A DNA stretch of 57,820 bases. Source: Rhodobacterales bacterium. Its GTDB lineage: Bacteria; Pseudomonadota; Alphaproteobacteria; Rhodobacterales; Rhodobacteraceae. Position numbers and translations under genes: made by a program. The notes under the pieces were generated by a model. It searched no databases. It was not told the DNA's origin and saw only the letters and a program-made list of their open reading frames with translations. This document shows, piece by piece, positions 36,146 to 45,121 of this stretch (position 1 is its first letter; every line of letters begins with the position of its first letter). The stretch spans positions 1 through 57,820 of the forward strand of contig PDSA01000011.1 of NCBI GenBank assembly GCA_002748285.1. The letters run 5' to 3'.

Positions 36146-36682
36146 TCAGTCGGTTTGCAGGGCGGCCTGCTCAAAAGCGTGCAGCACCTGTTGCGCGGAT
36201 TGCAGTTGCAGGAATTGCAGGCCACGCCCGTCATAATGCGGCTCGGGATTTTCGGAATGCAGCCAGAACGAAAGCCGATCACCCTGCTCCCCGTCAATCT
36301 CGGCCCGTGTGTCGGGGCTGATCTGGATGTTCTGCTGACGGCGCACTCCGAACGGGCCGGATTGCAGGCTGAGCGCACGTTTATCGGTGATCGCATAAGC
36401 GGTGCGGGCCAGCCCGGCGCGGCGCAGAACGGCGCGCCCGATGCCCAGATAGGCGGCAAACACCCCAAAGGCCAACGCCGCCAGCAACAGTTGGGTGCTA
36501 TGCCCCACCTTGAGAGAGACCCAAAACAAACACCCCGCAATCACCGCCCAGACGATGCCATTACGGATGTCATGGCGCAAAAAACGCAAACCCGCCTGCG
36601 GCTGGCCCTGCCATAACAGGGTCTCATCAGGAAACACACACGCGGCAATGTCGGGGCGTAGGGCGGCATTGTCAGACATCAT
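36146..36682 (-). CDS. Membrane protein with bacterial PH-like domain
   Basis: 178 aa. An N-terminal DETLLWQGQPQAGLRF motif (L.W.G.P) precedes two close membrane helices (IVWAVIAGCLFWVSLKVG; LLLAALAFGVFAAYLGIG) and a C-terminal beta-rich part starting YAITDKRALSLQSG. This organisation resembles PH-like membrane proteins of unknown role. It overlaps the preceding paralogue by four bases, in the order pyrB - three small membrane genes - pyrC'. ATGATG leaves the start ambiguous by one codon. Confidence 0.78.
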   Translation of the reverse strand: MMSDNAALRPDIAACVFPDETLLWQGQPQAGLRFLRHDIRNGIVWAVIAGCLFWVSLKVGHSTQLLLAALAFGVFAAYLGIGRAVLRRAGLARTAYAITDKRALSLQSGPFGVRRQQNIQISPDTRAEIDGEQGDRLSFWLHSENPEPHYDGRGLQFLQLQSAQQVLHAFEQAALQTD

Positions 36683-37215
36683 TTCCCCCCATGTGCCTGC
36701 TGGATGGCGCGCAGCATCTGGTAGACTTTTTCGCTGTCATCAATGCGCTCAAAGCCGATCTTGACGGTATAGGCAGCATTGCCCGGCTGACGGATTTCGG
36801 TGGCGAAAATGATCGTGCCGGGGGATTTGTGATCATAGCGCAGCGGATAATCCGGGTCGATCCGATAGGCGGCCAGCTTGCGCCCCAGCTGTGGGCGATG
36901 GGTGGCGATAAAGCCGCGTTTGTTGCTGAGCGAATACCAGGTGGCCTTGCGGATCATCGACGTCATCACCGGCGGGCCAAAGCCCAGCAACGCGGCGATG
37001 ATCAGCAAAAATACCCCCATGACCACGGTATAGCCATTGCCAAGCCCGGTAAAGAAAATCCAGATAATGCCCAACCCGGCCACGCCAACCGCCAGAATTG
37101 CCGGCAGGATATGGCGTTTCTGGAACACGATATCGGTGCGGGGACGGCCCTGCCACAACAGCTCTTCGCCCTCTTCCAGAATGCCCTCCCAGCTGTTTTT
37201 GCTGAAATCGGTCAT
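36679..37215 (-). CDS. Membrane protein with bacterial PH-like domain (paralogue)
   Basis: 178 aa. Same plan as the downstream gene: GEELLWQGRPRTDIVF, two membrane helices (LPAILAVGVAGLGIIWIFF; YTVVMGVFLLIIAALLGFG) and a C-terminal domain with WYSLSNKRGFIATHRP. The shared LLWQG.P and YS/AI..KR motifs suggest duplication followed by divergence. It overlaps both neighbours by four bases (ATGA), so the three proteins are made in step and perhaps form a complex (inference). Confidence 0.78.
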   Translation of the reverse strand: MTDFSKNSWEGILEEGEELLWQGRPRTDIVFQKRHILPAILAVGVAGLGIIWIFFTGLGNGYTVVMGVFLLIIAALLGFGPPVMTSMIRKATWYSLSNKRGFIATHRPQLGRKLAAYRIDPDYPLRYDHKSPGTIIFATEIRQPGNAAYTVKIGFERIDDSEKVYQMLRAIQQAHGGK

Positions 37216-37613
37216 GCCAGAGCCTTGGCCCGTGCCTTTAAAATGGCGTCCATCGTGGCTTGGCTGTCGGCCTGATATTTGATCATATATTTGTCACCGC
37301 GCCTTGTGACCACCTGCACGGCGGAAAACAGAGTGCGCACGGTTTCGATATCGGCCAGCGGAATCGAGCGCTCGGCCGGGCCGCTCAGATGTGTGGGGCT
37401 CAGCCGCCACACCACCGACATTGCTTCTGAGGCGACATAAAACCAGCGGATGAAAATTGCGAAAACCGCCCCGACAATCCCGGTCCAGGGGTAGGGGTTG
37501 CCGATCAGCCACAATACCCAGTACATACCCGCCGCTCCGATCATCAGCAACACCAGATGTTCTTTGTTATAAGCGGCGCGGTCGGCGGTGATTTCCAAAG
37601 GGGCGTTGGTCAT
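37212..37613 (-). CDS. Small membrane protein, third member of the PH-like trio
   Basis: 133 aa. Two membrane helices (HLVLLMIGAAGMYWVLWLIG; WTGIVGAVFAIFIRWFYVA) and a C-terminal beta part (WRLSPTHLSGPAERSIPLADIETVRTLFSAVQVVTRRGDKYMIKYQ) that reads like a reduced PH-like domain. It lacks the LLWQG motif. First gene of the trio after pyrB, 61 bases from the pyrB stop. Confidence 0.7.
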   Translation of the reverse strand: MTNAPLEITADRAAYNKEHLVLLMIGAAGMYWVLWLIGNPYPWTGIVGAVFAIFIRWFYVASEAMSVVWRLSPTHLSGPAERSIPLADIETVRTLFSAVQVVTRRGDKYMIKYQADSQATMDAILKARAKALA

Positions 37614-37674
37614 GCTGGGGCTCTTGAACTATGAAAGGGGTAAGAAAAATGGTGGCAAAGGGGACTGTTGCGCA

Positions 37675-38631
37675 TCACACCATCACTCCGGGATCAGCAT
37701 CCACGCTGCGCAAATTACGCGCCAGCAAATCCATCGCTGCCATGCGCACCGCCACGCCCATTTCAACCTGCTCCTGAATCACCGAGCGGTTGATGTCATC
37801 GGCCAGCGTGCCGTCGATCTCGACCCCGCGATTCATCGGCCCCGGATGCATCACAATCGCATTGTCTTTGGCAAAAGATAGCTTTTCCGCATCCAGCCCG
37901 AAGCGGTGGTAATATTCGCGGCTGGAGGGGATAAACCCGCCATCCATCCGCTCTTTTTGCAAACGCAGCATCATCACCACATCCACATCCTTCAGCCCCG
38001 CGCGCATATCGTCGTAAACCTCGACCCCCAGCGCGGCAATTTGCGAAGGCATCAGGGTCGGAGGCCCGATCAGCCGCACCCGATTTCGCATCTTGCCCAA
38101 CAGGATGATGTTTGAGCGCGCCACCCGCGAATGCGCAATATCGCCGCAAATTGCGATATTCAGATCTTGCAGACGGCCCTTTTCGCGCCGGATGGTCAGC
38201 GCGTCCAGCAGGGCTTGGGTGGGATGCTCATGCGTGCCGTCCCCGGCGTTCAGCACCGCGCAGTTGACCTTTTGCGCCAACAGATCGACAGCACCAGAAT
38301 GCGGATGGCGCACCACCAGAATATCCGGGTGCATCGCGTTCAGGGTCAGGGCGGTGTCGATCAGGGTTTCGCCTTTTTTGATCGACGAGGCCTGCATCGC
38401 CATATTCATCACATCCGCCCCCAGCCGTTGGCCGGCGATTTCAAACGAAGCCTGAGTGCGGGTTGAGTTTTCGAAAAACATGTTGATTTGGGTCAGCCCC
38501 GCCAGCGCATCGCCATGTTTGACCTGATGCCGGTTCAGATCGACATACTGGTCGGCCAAATCCAGAATGGCGTTGATTTCGGAGGCAGAAAGCGGATCGA
38601 TCCCCAGCAGGTGTCTTTGGTGAAATGTCAT
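37675..38631 (-). CDS. pyrB: Aspartate carbamoyltransferase catalytic chain
   Basis: 318 aa from the ATG at 38631 ([15 protein letters not shown]); another ATG three codons upstream is possible. The carbamoyl-phosphate site is visible as [13 protein letters not shown] (about residues 51-63), then [34 protein letters not shown] and [11 protein letters not shown]. It makes carbamoyl-aspartate in pyrimidine synthesis. No pyrI is near; the structural partner is probably the PyrC'-like protein encoded downstream. Confidence 0.96.
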   Translation of the reverse strand: MTFHQRHLLGIDPLSASEINAILDLADQYVDLNRHQVKHGDALAGLTQINMFFENSTRTQASFEIAGQRLGADVMNMAMQASSIKKGETLIDTALTLNAMHPDILVVRHPHSGAVDLLAQKVNCAVLNAGDGTHEHPTQALLDALTIRREKGRLQDLNIAICGDIAHSRVARSNIILLGKMRNRVRLIGPPTLMPSQIAALGVEVYDDMRAGLKDVDVVMMLRLQKERMDGGFIPSSREYYHRFGLDAEKLSFAKDNAIVMHPGPMNRGVEIDGTLADDINRSVIQEQVEMGVAVRMAAMDLLARNLRSVDADPGVMV

Positions 38632-38722
38632 GGCAAGCATCCTTGTTTGTTCGGTTTATAGAAAAGCGCCGGAAGCGGGGCAAGGGATTTACCTTGGCTG
38701 GTTTGAGGAATACGCTGCGCTT

Positions 38723-39559
38723 ATGGATTCTGTATTGGGATATGATCAGGCAAGGGATTTGCTGGAATGGCAGGTTGAGCTGGGGGCCGATGAAGCGATC
38801 GGAGATCTCCCGATCAATCGCTATGAGCTGCCCGCGCAAATGCCCGGCGGCAAGGCGCAGGCCAAACCGCAACAGCCAGCTTCGCCCCCGGCCCGGCCCA
38901 AACCGGCGGTGCCCCAGCCCATGCGGGCCAACCCGCCCGAGCCCTCGGAAGCCGATGCCGTGCTGGCCGCCAAAGCTGCTGCCAGTGCCGCGGATGATTT
39001 GCCCGCGCTGCAACAGGCTCTGGCCGATTTTTCCCATTGCGAGTTGAAACAGGGGGCGCGCAATCTGGTGTTCGCCGATGGCAACCCGGCGGCGCGGCTG
39101 ATGATCATCGGCGAAGCTCCGGGCCGTGACGAAGACCGCATTGGCCGCCCCTTTGTCGGCAGGGCCGGTCAGTTGCTGGACAAAATGCTGGCCGCGATTG
39201 ATCTGGGGCGCGAGGGGCCGGACCCCAGCACTTCGGTCTATATCAGCAATATCCTGCCCTGGCGCCCGCCGCATAACCGCAACCCCAACCCGGCTGAAAT
39301 CGCCATGATGCTGCCCTTTGTGCAGCGCCATATCGCGCTGGTTGACCCGGATATGATCGTTCTGATGGGCAATATCGCCTGTCAGGCGCTGCTGGGGCGC
39401 GCGGGCATCACCCGGTTGCGCGGCCATTGGCAACAGGTGCAGGATCGCCCCGCCCTGCCAATGTTTCACCCGGCCTATCTGCTGCGCTCGCCCCATCTCA
39501 AACGCGAGGCTTGGGCGGATTTGCTCGAGCTGAAATCCAAACTTCTGGCCACCGCATGA
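38723..39559 (+). CDS. Uracil-DNA glycosylase, family 4-like, lacking Fe-S cysteines
   Basis: 278 aa from the ATG at 38723 (MDSVLGYDQARDLLEWQ; GAGGAA upstream). A Pro/Ala-rich low-complexity stretch (about 38-85) precedes the catalytic fold: motif I GEAPGRDEDRIGRPFVGRAG, then ISNILPWRPPHNRNPNPAEI and the C-terminal HPAYLLRSP. Family 4 enzymes bind [4Fe-4S] with four Cys; here the positions are W (PWRPP) and M (AMMLP), and only two Cys occur in the whole protein. It removes uracil from DNA. Divergent from pyrB. Confidence 0.9.
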   Translation: MDSVLGYDQARDLLEWQVELGADEAIGDLPINRYELPAQMPGGKAQAKPQQPASPPARPKPAVPQPMRANPPEPSEADAVLAAKAAASAADDLPALQQALADFSHCELKQGARNLVFADGNPAARLMIIGEAPGRDEDRIGRPFVGRAGQLLDKMLAAIDLGREGPDPSTSVYISNILPWRPPHNRNPNPAEIAMMLPFVQRHIALVDPDMIVLMGNIACQALLGRAGITRLRGHWQQVQDRPALPMFHPAYLLRSPHLKREAWADLLELKSKLLATA

Positions 39560-39644
39560 CCCGGCGGTTTGATCTGGAACATGCCGCGCCGGCCTGAATT
39601 GCCCTAAAAGGGTGCCAACCCTGCATAACTTCGGAGTATCCCTC

Positions 39645-40190
39645 ATGTCGCACAGCCCCTCCCGCCCCAAAGAGTTCATCCCGGTTCGCATCGCGGTGTT
39701 GACGGTTTCCGACAGCCGCACGCTCAAGGATGACAAATCCGGGCAGACCCTGGTTGATCGGATCGAAAAGGCCGGCCATATTCTGGCAGATCGCGCGATT
39801 TTGCCCGATGAGCGCGATCAGATCGCCGCCCAGCTGCGCAAATGGTGTGCGGATCAGGGGGTGGATGTGGTGATCTCGACCGGCGGCACCGGGCTGACCG
39901 GGCGCGATGTGACGGTTGAGGCACACCGGGATGTTTACGAAAAGGAAATGGATGCGTTTTCGACCCTGTTCACCATGGTCTCGCTGCCGAAAATCGGCAT
40001 GTCGGCGGTGCAGTCGCGGGCCTGTGCCGGGGTGGCAGAGGGCACCTATCTGTTTGCGCTGCCCGGCAGCACCGGGGCGTGCAAGGATGCTTGGGATGAA
40101 ATCCTGTCCGTGCAGCTGGATTACCGCAATGGCCCGTGCAATTTTGTCGAAATTTTCCCCCGTCTGGACGAACATTTGCGACGGAAATAG
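39645..40190 (+). CDS. moaB: Molybdenum cofactor biosynthesis protein B
   Basis: 181 aa from the ATG at 39645 (GGAG eight bases before). MPT-binding fold with IAVLTVSDSRTLKDDKSGQTL, ISTGGTGLTGRDVTVEA (about residues 80-97) and LFALPGSTGACKDAWDEIL. It adenylylates molybdopterin or binds it in the cytoplasm. The gene stands between the UDG and efflux genes without a Mo-cofactor operon around it. Confidence 0.94.
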   Translation: MSHSPSRPKEFIPVRIAVLTVSDSRTLKDDKSGQTLVDRIEKAGHILADRAILPDERDQIAAQLRKWCADQGVDVVISTGGTGLTGRDVTVEAHRDVYEKEMDAFSTLFTMVSLPKIGMSAVQSRACAGVAEGTYLFALPGSTGACKDAWDEILSVQLDYRNGPCNFVEIFPRLDEHLRRK

Positions 40191-40277
40191 CCGGGCGCGG
40201 CGTATAACAACCGCGTGGCCTGCATTGTGACAGGCGCGCGGGTTGATCTGTTCACTTCTGGAAAGGGCCGAATTCAT

Positions 40278-41732
40278 ATGAAATTCCTGCGACGCAGCCT
40301 GATCGGTTTGTTCCTGCTGGTCCTGACACTGGGCCTGCTGGCGGCGGGCGGGCAGGTGGTGCTGTCGGCGCTTCAGGACAAATGGGCGGAAAAATCCCGC
40401 CAGCGGCCACATCGCGAGCGGGTGTTTTCGGTGCAGGTCAAAACCGCCGAACCCACCAGCCTTGTGCCACAGATCACCACTTTTGGCGAAATCCGCAGCC
40501 AGCGCACCTTGGACATTCGCGCCGCTGCGGCGGGCACGATTGTCGCACTGGATCCGGCATTTGTCGAAGGCGGCGCGGTGCAGGCGGGGTCTCTGCTGGC
40601 GCGGATTGATCCGCAAACTGCTCAGGCCGCTTTGGAACGCGCCAAGGGCGACCTGACCGAAGCCAAGGCGGAGCTGAGCGAATCCAAACGCGCCCTGACG
40701 TTGGCCCGAGATGAGGTCGCCGCCGCCAAGGCGCAGGCCGATTTGCGCACCCAAGCCCTGTTGCGGCAAGAAGACCTGAAAGCCCGCGGGGTGGGCACCG
40801 ATACGGCAATCGAGGCCGCCGCTCTGGCCGCTGCGGCTGCCAATCAGGCGGTGCTGTCGCGCCGTCAGGCTCTGCAAACCGCCGAAGCCCGCCTGACCCG
40901 CGCCGAAACCCGCCTGATCCGCCAGCAAATCAACCTCTCCGAAGCCGAACGCAATCTGGCCGATACCAGCATTTATGCGGGCTTTAGCGGCACGCTCAGC
41001 GCGGTTTCCGCCGTGCAGGGCGGGCTGGTGGCGCGAAATGAGCGGCTGGCGCAGCTGGTGGATGCCACGGCGCTCGAGGTCTCGTTTCGGGTTTCGACCC
41101 GCCAATATGCCCGGCTGCTTGGCCCGGATGCCACGTTGCAGCCCGCCCGCGTCAAGGTGACGATGGATTTGTTTGGGGTGGATATGGTGGCGCAGGGCAA
41201 TCTTTCGCGCGAAAGCGCGGTGGTGGGGGCGGGGAAAACCGGGCGCTTGCTGTTTGCCCGTCTGGACAGCGCCAGCGGCTTCAAACCCGGCGATTTCGTC
41301 ACCGTGCAGATCGACGAACCCCGGCTGGAGGGCGTGGTTCTGCTGCCCGCCTCGGCTGTGGATGCCAATCAGAGCGTGCTTCTGGTCGGTCCGGAGCAGC
41401 GCTTGCGGGCGCAAAAGGTAGAATTGCTGCGCACGCAGGGCAATGATGTGATCGTCAGCGCGGCGGGCGTTGCCGGTCAACAGGTGGTGCAGATGCGCTC
41501 GCCGCTGCTGGGGGCGGGCATCAAGGTCAAGGTGCAAGACGCGCAAAACGGCGCACCGGCTGGCCCCGAGATGGTCAGCCTGACCCCTGAGCGCCGCGAG
41601 GAGCTACGCGCCTTTGTCAAAGCCAACACAAAGATGCCTCAGGCCGCCAAACAGCGCCTTTTAGACCAGCTTGAGCGCGAAAAAATCCCCGCCCGGATGC
41701 TGCGCCGGCTGCAATCGCGCATGGAGCGTTAA
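40278..41732 (+). CDS. RND efflux system periplasmic adaptor (membrane fusion protein)
   Basis: 484 aa from the ATG at 40278 (MKFLRRSLIGLFLLVLTLG). An N-terminal membrane anchor, lipoyl half-motif (LDIRAAAAGTIVALDPAFVEGG), a long alpha-helical hairpin of about 110 residues (ALERAKGDLTEAKAEL...), then beta-barrel domains. It bridges the inner-membrane pump and an outer-membrane channel. Two bases separate it from the pump gene. No TolC-like gene lies beside it. The C-terminal 60 residues are charged and helical, unlike short adaptors. Confidence 0.93.
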   Translation: MKFLRRSLIGLFLLVLTLGLLAAGGQVVLSALQDKWAEKSRQRPHRERVFSVQVKTAEPTSLVPQITTFGEIRSQRTLDIRAAAAGTIVALDPAFVEGGAVQAGSLLARIDPQTAQAALERAKGDLTEAKAELSESKRALTLARDEVAAAKAQADLRTQALLRQEDLKARGVGTDTAIEAAALAAAAANQAVLSRRQALQTAEARLTRAETRLIRQQINLSEAERNLADTSIYAGFSGTLSAVSAVQGGLVARNERLAQLVDATALEVSFRVSTRQYARLLGPDATLQPARVKVTMDLFGVDMVAQGNLSRESAVVGAGKTGRLLFARLDSASGFKPGDFVTVQIDEPRLEGVVLLPASAVDANQSVLLVGPEQRLRAQKVELLRTQGNDVIVSAAGVAGQQVVQMRSPLLGAGIKVKVQDAQNGAPAGPEMVSLTPERREELRAFVKANTKMPQAAKQRLLDQLEREKIPARMLRRLQSRMER

Positions 41733-41734
41733 CC

Positions 41735-44700
41735 ATGTTGGGGTTGGGAAAATCGCGCGGCGTGATGTCCTATTTCATCCGCCATGGCACGGTGGCCAAT
41801 CTGCTGCTGGTGGTGATGATCGCGCTGGGGCTGGCGGCGCTGCCCCGGATGCGCACGCAGTTTTTCCCGGATGTGGTGATCAACAACATCACCGTCAAAG
41901 TGGCCTGGGCCGGGGCCGGGGCCGAAGCGGTGGATTCGGGCATCGTGCAGATCCTGAACCCGGTCTTGTTGCAGGTCGAAGGGGTGACGGATAGCAACGC
42001 CCATGCCTCGGAAGGTTCTGCCCTGCTGGTGCTGGAGTTCGAACCCAACTGGGACATGGCCCGCGCCGCCGACGAAGTGCAGGCCGCAGTTGATGCGGTG
42101 ACAACCTTGCCCGAGGATGCCGAAAGCCCGGTTGTCAAACGCAGCGCCTGGCGCGATCGGGTGACGGATGTGGTGATCACGGGGCCGGTGGGCACGGGGC
42201 AGCTCAGCCGGTTTGCCGATGAATTCGTTACCCGGCTGTTTGCCCAAGGCATCACCCGCACTACGATTCGCGGCATTGCCGCCGGTGAGACTCTGGTCGA
42301 AGTCACCACCAAATCGCTGATCGAACATGACATCAGTATGCAGCAAATCGCCCGCGCCATTGCCGAAGAGGCCGTGGCCGATCCGGCGGGCGATGTGACC
42401 GGGGCCAATGTGCGGGTGCGCACCGGAGTGGCCAAACGTAATGTGCGTCAGGTGGGCGAGATCGTGTTGCGCAGCAATGCCGATGGCGCGAAACTGACGG
42501 TGGCCGATGTGGCCGAGGTCAAGGATCAGGGCGTCACCCGCGACCGCGCCTATTTCGTTGGTGACAACCCGGCGGTGTCGATCCGGGTGGATCGTGCGGG
42601 CAGCGGCGATGCGATCAGGATACAGCATCAGGTTGAACAGGTCGCTGCCGAGATGTTGTTAACCCTGCCCCCCGAAGTGCGCATTGACCTGATCCGCACC
42701 CGGGCCGAGGCGATCTCGGATCGGTTGAAAATCCTCACCGATAACGGCCTGATGGGGCTCGGGCTGGTGCTGTTGCTGCTGTTTTTGTTCCTGAACGCCC
42801 GCACCGCGTTCTGGGTGGCCGCCGGGATTCCGGTGGCGATGCTGGCCACGATTGCGATGATGTATGTCGCCGGGCAGACCATCAATATGGTGTCGCTGTT
42901 TGCGCTGATCATCACTTTGGGCATTGTGGTGGATGATGCCATTGTGGTCGGAGAACATGCCGATTTCCGGGTCCGGCATCTGGGCGAAACCCCGGTGCAG
43001 GCGGCGGAAAACGCGGCCATCCGCATGGCCCCGCCGGTGTTTGCCGCCACCCTGACCACGGTGATCGCCTTTGCCAGTTTGGTGCTGCTGGGCGGGCGGA
43101 TGGGCGACCTGATCGCGGCGATCCCGCTGGCGGTTTCGATCGTGCTGCTGGCCTCATTGATCGAATGTTTCCTGATCCTGCCCAATCATATGAGCCACGC
43201 GCTCAAGCATTCTGCCCGGGATCACTGGTATGACTGGCCCAGCCGCGTGGTCAATCAAGCGCTGGGGCTGTTTCGCGAATGGGCCTTTCGCCCGGCGATG
43301 CGGCTGGTGGTCTGGGCGCGCTACCCGGTGCTGGCGCTGTTGCTGCTGATCCTCGCGGTGCAAGTGGCGCATCTGATCCGCGGCGATGTCGCCAAACGCT
43401 TTTTCGTCCCGCCCGAGCGTTCAACCGTCACCGGCAATTTCGCCATGCTCGACGGCGCCAGCCGGGCCGATACCGCCGCCATGATGCGCGAATTGCAGCG
43501 TGTCAGCCGGGCGATGGGCGAGAAATATCAGACCGAATACGGCACCAACCCGGTGCTCTATGTGCTGACCGAAGTCGGCGGCAATTCCGGGCGCGGCCTG
43601 TCCGGGGCCAAGACCAAAGCGCCGGAATTGCTCGGCTCGGTGGTGATCGAGCTGATCGACGTCGATGACCGGCCCTATTCCGCCGCCCAGTTCAGCAATG
43701 ATCTGCAAGACAGCGTGCGCCAGCATCCGATGACCGAGACCATCAGCTTTCGCAGCGGCCGCTCCGGCCCCTCGGATGAGGCGCTTTCGGTCGATCTGTT
43801 CGGGGCCGATGCGCAAACCCTGAAAACTGCCGCCGAAGCCCTGAAAACTGCCGCCGCGCAATTCCCTGAGGTCTCGGGGCTCGAGGACACCCTGTCTTAT
43901 GACAAGCCCGAGCTGATCCTTGAGCTGACCCCGCAAGGGCAAGCGCTGGGCTTTAGCATTGACGGGCTGGGGCGGGTGCTGCGCAACCGGCTCAGTGGGA
44001 TTGAGGCCGCCACGTTTCCCGATGGCACCCGCTCGGCCAGCATCCGGGTCGAGCTGGCGGAAAACGAGCTGAGCGCCGATTTTCTGGAGCGCACCCAACT
44101 GCGCAGCAGCACCGGCAGCTATGTGCCGCTGACCGATATCGTCACCGTGCGCTCGCGCACCGGCTTTTCCACCGTGTTTCGCAAAAACGGCATCCGGCTG
44201 GTGTCGGTCACCGGGGATATTTCCGAAGACGACCCGGTCCGCGCCGAGGAGGTCTCGCAGACCATCGAAAAGGTTATCCTGCCCGAAATTGCCCAGCGTT
44301 TTGATGTCTCATTCGCGATCAGCGGGCTGGCGGCGCAGGAACGCAAATTCATGTCGGATGCGTTTGTCGGCTTTACTCTGTGTCTGATCGGCATCTATCT
44401 GGTGCTGGCCTGGATTTTTTCCAGCTGGACCCGGCCCGTTGTGGTGATGGCGATCATCCCCTTTGGTCTGGTGGGCACGATTTACGGCCATATGTCTTGG
44501 GGCGTGCCGCTGTCGATGTTTACCGTGGTCGGGCTGATCGGCATGACCGGGATTGTGATCAATGATTCGATCGTGCTGATCACCACCATTGACGAATATG
44601 CCGCCAATCGCAGCATGTTTGCCGCGATTGTCGATGGTGCGGTTGATCGGCTCAGGCCGGTTTTACTGACCACGCTGACCACGGTGCTGGGGTTGACGCC

Positions 44701-45118
44701 GCTGCTGTATGAGCAATCCTCGCAGGCGCAATTCCTCAAACCCACCGTGATCACATTGGTCTATGGGCTCAGCTTTGGCATGGTTCTGGTGCTGCTGCTG
44801 GTGCCAGCGGTGTTGGCGATCCAACAGGATTACCTGCGCCGGCTCTCCTCATTGCGCCGCGCCTTGCGCCCGGCCGGACGCGGTTCGCTGGTTAGCCGGG
44901 TGATTCTGGCGGCGGTTTTGGCCATCGCCTTGCTATTTGGCGCGACACTGGGCGCGGTGCTGCTGACCGGAGCGCTGCCGGAACTGGTGCAACACATGCT
45001 GCCCACGGCGCTGGCACAGAGTTCGGCAATCCTTGTCGCCTTTGGGTTGTTCGTGTTGGGCGCGGGGCTATTGTTGGTCTTGCTCTATGCCGTCAGCCTG
45101 TTGCGGCGACCGGCTTGA
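41735..45118 (+). CDS. RND-family efflux pump inner-membrane permease
   Basis: 1127 aa. Standard AcrB-type layout: first helix (NLLLVVMIALGLAAL), porter domains, helices around LIITLGIVVDDAIVVGEHA carrying the proton-relay Asp pair, then the repeat half with FTVVGLIGMTGIVINDSIVLITTID. The C-terminus goes beyond the usual end with two extra hydrophobic segments (VILAAVLAIALLFGATLGAVL; ILVAFGLFVLGAGLLLVLLY). Substrate unknown; drug or lipid-like compounds are usual. Confidence 0.94.
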   Translation: MLGLGKSRGVMSYFIRHGTVANLLLVVMIALGLAALPRMRTQFFPDVVINNITVKVAWAGAGAEAVDSGIVQILNPVLLQVEGVTDSNAHASEGSALLVLEFEPNWDMARAADEVQAAVDAVTTLPEDAESPVVKRSAWRDRVTDVVITGPVGTGQLSRFADEFVTRLFAQGITRTTIRGIAAGETLVEVTTKSLIEHDISMQQIARAIAEEAVADPAGDVTGANVRVRTGVAKRNVRQVGEIVLRSNADGAKLTVADVAEVKDQGVTRDRAYFVGDNPAVSIRVDRAGSGDAIRIQHQVEQVAAEMLLTLPPEVRIDLIRTRAEAISDRLKILTDNGLMGLGLVLLLLFLFLNARTAFWVAAGIPVAMLATIAMMYVAGQTINMVSLFALIITLGIVVDDAIVVGEHADFRVRHLGETPVQAAENAAIRMAPPVFAATLTTVIAFASLVLLGGRMGDLIAAIPLAVSIVLLASLIECFLILPNHMSHALKHSARDHWYDWPSRVVNQALGLFREWAFRPAMRLVVWARYPVLALLLLILAVQVAHLIRGDVAKRFFVPPERSTVTGNFAMLDGASRADTAAMMRELQRVSRAMGEKYQTEYGTNPVLYVLTEVGGNSGRGLSGAKTKAPELLGSVVIELIDVDDRPYSAAQFSNDLQDSVRQHPMTETISFRSGRSGPSDEALSVDLFGADAQTLKTAAEALKTAAAQFPEVSGLEDTLSYDKPELILELTPQGQALGFSIDGLGRVLRNRLSGIEAATFPDGTRSASIRVELAENELSADFLERTQLRSSTGSYVPLTDIVTVRSRTGFSTVFRKNGIRLVSVTGDISEDDPVRAEEVSQTIEKVILPEIAQRFDVSFAISGLAAQERKFMSDAFVGFTLCLIGIYLVLAWIFSSWTRPVVVMAIIPFGLVGTIYGHMSWGVPLSMFTVVGLIGMTGIVINDSIVLITTIDEYAANRSMFAAIVDGAVDRLRPVLLTTLTTVLGLTPLLYEQSSQAQFLKPTVITLVYGLSFGMVLVLLLVPAVLAIQQDYLRRLSSLRRALRPAGRGSLVSRVILAAVLAIALLFGATLGAVLLTGALPELVQHMLPTALAQSSAILVAFGLFVLGAGLLLVLLYAVSLLRRPA

Positions 45119-45121
45119 GCT

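Noticed and set aside
39498..41546. 682-aa minus-strand open frame across moaB and the efflux adaptor
   Set aside because: Spans two well-recognised genes on the other strand and gives a Gly/Arg/His/Gln-rich peptide without family features.
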